The position numbers and the translations under genes are program-made. The notes under the pieces were generated by a model. It saw only the letters and a list, made by a program, of their open reading frames with translations. It was not told where the DNA came from and searched no databases. A stretch of DNA of 5,273 nt from DASYYE01 sp035946955 (GTDB lineage: Bacteria > Actinomycetota > Actinomycetes > Streptosporangiales > Streptosporangiaceae): the NCBI GenBank assembly GCA_035946955.1, contig DASYYE010000356.1:1-5273 (forward strand). The letters are read 5' to 3'. Position 1 is the first letter of the stretch, and each line of letters starts with the position of its first letter. Positions 4,226 to 5,273 of this stretch are shown here, one piece after another.

Positions 4226-5273
4226 GTGACCAACCCACCGACTTTCGAAGAGGCGATATTCCGGCTCCAGGAGTTCTGGCACGCGGAGGGCTGCATCAGC
4301 TGGCAGCCCGTGAACACAGAGGTCGGGGCGGGCACTATGAATCCCGCCACGTTCCTCCGAGTGCTTGGCCAAAACCCGTGGAATGTTGCCTATGTCGAGC
4401 CAAGCGTCCGTCCTGACGACAGCCGCTACGGTGACAACCCGAACCGGCTGCAGACGCACACGCAATTCCAGGTGATCCTCAAACCGGACACTGGCCGGCC
4501 GGTGGAGCAGTACCTGCGCAGCCTTGCCGCGCTCGGCATCGACACCCACGCCAATGACATCCGTTTCGTCGAGGACAACTGGGAGTCGCCTGCACTGGGT
4601 GCTTGGGGCCTGGGCTGGGAGGTCTGGCTCAACGGGCTGGAGATCACGCAGTTCACGTACTTCCAGCAGGCGGGGGGCCTGCCACTGAACCCGGTATCGG
4701 TGGAGATCACCTACGGGCTGGAGCGGATACTGATGTCGCTCCAGGGCCGCACGCATTTCAAGGACATTCTCTATTCCCAGAACCACACGTTCGGAGAACT
4801 CTTCGGGCGCGCGGAATACGAGATGAGCAGTTATTACCTCGACTGCGCCAGCGTCGACGCGACGCGGCGGCTCTTCGCCGAGCACGAGCAAGAGTCGCAG
4901 TCAATGGTTGACCGGGGACTCGTCGTACCTGCCTACCAGCACCTGCTGGCAATGTCCCATACCTTTAACATCCTCGACGCCCGAGGGGCTGTCGGCGTAA
5001 CTGAGCGGGCAGGTTTCTTCGCCCGGATGCGCGGCCTGAGCCGTGCGTGCGCAGAGCTATGGCTGCGAGACGAACCTCCCCCGCGAGCCGAAGGGCGCGG
5101 CGCCACCTGGACTGACGAGCGCTCCGGTGAGCCGGAGGGGCGCGGTGCCGTCCGGACTGACGAGCGCTCCGGTGAGCCGGAGGGGCGCGGTGCCGGCTGG
5201 ACTGACGAGCGCTCCCGTGAGCCGAAGGGGCGCGGCGCCACCTGGACTGACGAGCGCTCCGGTGAGCCGGAGG
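4226..5273 (+). CDS. glyQ: Glycyl-tRNA synthetase alpha subunit/domain with a C-terminal repeat tail (runs off the right edge)
   Basis: Class II catalytic alpha part of the alpha/beta-type GlyRS, which attaches glycine to tRNA-Gly. Residues 1 to about 285 cover the whole alpha domain: QPVNTEVGAGTMNPATFLR near 27-45, then RYGDNPNRLQ, TQFQVILKP, DIRFVEDNWESP, LGAWGLGWEVWLNGLEITQF, TYFQQAGG, VEITYGLERI, and near the end SHTFNILDARGAVGVTER. All are hallmarks of GlyQ. The segment HFKDILYSQNHTFGELF and the following EMSSYYLDCASVD resemble fused alpha-beta GlyRS of plant plastids more than E. coli GlyQ, from memory of those proteins. At about residue 287 the frame enters 15-residue repeats (GEPEGRGAxWTDERS) with no stop before the edge. 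A fused beta (GlyS-like) domain may follow, or the repeats may be a tail. Most actinobacteria instead use an unrelated-subfamily alpha2 GlyRS. Start GTG is preferred on promoter spacing; ATG 4214 or 4205 would add 4 or 7 residues. Confidence 0.93.
   Translation, partial: MTNPPTFEEAIFRLQEFWHAEGCISWQPVNTEVGAGTMNPATFLRVLGQNPWNVAYVEPSVRPDDSRYGDNPNRLQTHTQFQVILKPDTGRPVEQYLRSLAALGIDTHANDIRFVEDNWESPALGAWGLGWEVWLNGLEITQFTYFQQAGGLPLNPVSVEITYGLERILMSLQGRTHFKDILYSQNHTFGELFGRAEYEMSSYYLDCASVDATRRLFAEHEQESQSMVDRGLVVPAYQHLLAMSHTFNILDARGAVGVTERAGFFARMRGLSRACAELWLRDEPPPRAEGRGATWTDERSGEPEGRGAVRTDERSGEPEGRGAGWTDERSREPKGRGATWTDERSGEPE
5085..5273 (+). repeat. 45-bp in-frame tandem repeat at the end of the GlyRS alpha region
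   Basis: Units begin with GAGCCG at 5085, 5129, 5174, 5219 and 5264, spaced 44, 45, 45 and 45 bp; the last is cut by the window edge. Each holds a shared core, GGACTGACGAGCGCTCC. Units 1 and 4 are identical except that unit 1 lacks one G in its G-run; units 2 and 3 differ from them at a few positions, and unit 5 starts like unit 2. This gives an A-B-C-A-B order, a 135-bp higher-order period. Full 45-bp units keep the reading frame and encode a charged, Gly/Arg/Glu-rich, probably disordered 15-residue unit. The unit junctions CTCCGG-TGAG-CCGGAG form a 6-bp hairpin at 5123, 5168 and 5258; the unit 3/4 junction has lost it. Confidence 0.92.

Noticed and set aside
4165..4416. Small open frame starting at an ATGA overlap with the hydrolase stop
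   Set aside because: It lies in a different frame from the clearly coding GlyRS sequence and has no ribosome site or recognisable content.
2684..4891. 735-codon open frame on the minus strand covering the hydrolase and much of the GlyRS gene
   Set aside because: It crosses three plus-strand genes with clear family motifs, shows no recognisable domain, and is rich in Arg/His/Pro as expected from an antisense frame in GC-rich DNA.
4933..5241. Minus-strand repetitive protein (SPERSSV-type repeats) opposite the GlyRS tail
   Set aside because: It is the antisense of the 45-bp repeat, extends into the conserved GlyRS alpha domain, and has no start signal.
5085..5273. CRISPR array
   Set aside because: Units are contiguous and nearly identical over all 45 bp, with no unique spacers, and they sit in an open coding frame.

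Overview
The window is very GC-rich, with a strong G/C preference at third codon positions. Its ThrRS follows the actinobacterial pattern closely, and two starts look leaderless, with a TAnnnT-type -10 hexamer placed 6-7 nt before the start codon. An actinomycete is the best guess, possibly a Streptosporangiales-like lineage; that finer placement is inference.

Layout: the 5' part of thrS (threonyl-tRNA synthetase) runs leftward from 812 off the left edge. A 68-nt divergent promoter region separates it from a rightward series. That series is a diacylglycerol/sphingosine-kinase-like lipid kinase (881-1798), a ROK-family sugar kinase (1843-2889), a NylB-type serine hydrolase of the class C beta-lactamase fold (2933-4168), and the alpha-subunit region of the heterotetrameric-type glycyl-tRNA synthetase (4226 to the right edge). 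No gap between genes exceeds about 70 bp, and no tRNA, rRNA, CRISPR array or insertion sequence is visible.

The most unusual part is the right end. The alpha-type GlyRS is not the single-chain alpha2 enzyme usual in actinobacteria. Its C-terminal third resembles the fused alpha-beta GlyRS of plant plastids and chlamydiae as I recall them. Exactly where the alpha domain should end, the open frame enters a 45-bp (15-residue) tandem repeat that continues past the window edge. The array shows a 135-bp higher-order period and small hairpins in most units.

Other structural signals are a perfect 36-bp palindrome spanning the last codons of the ROK gene, a second stem-loop inside the last codons of the lipid kinase, and overlapping -10-like elements between thrS and the lipid kinase. 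The three middle genes share a strand but have no obvious common pathway. The ROK gene seems to have its own promoter, so they may be separate units. The two synthetase genes supply charged tRNA-Thr and tRNA-Gly for translation.
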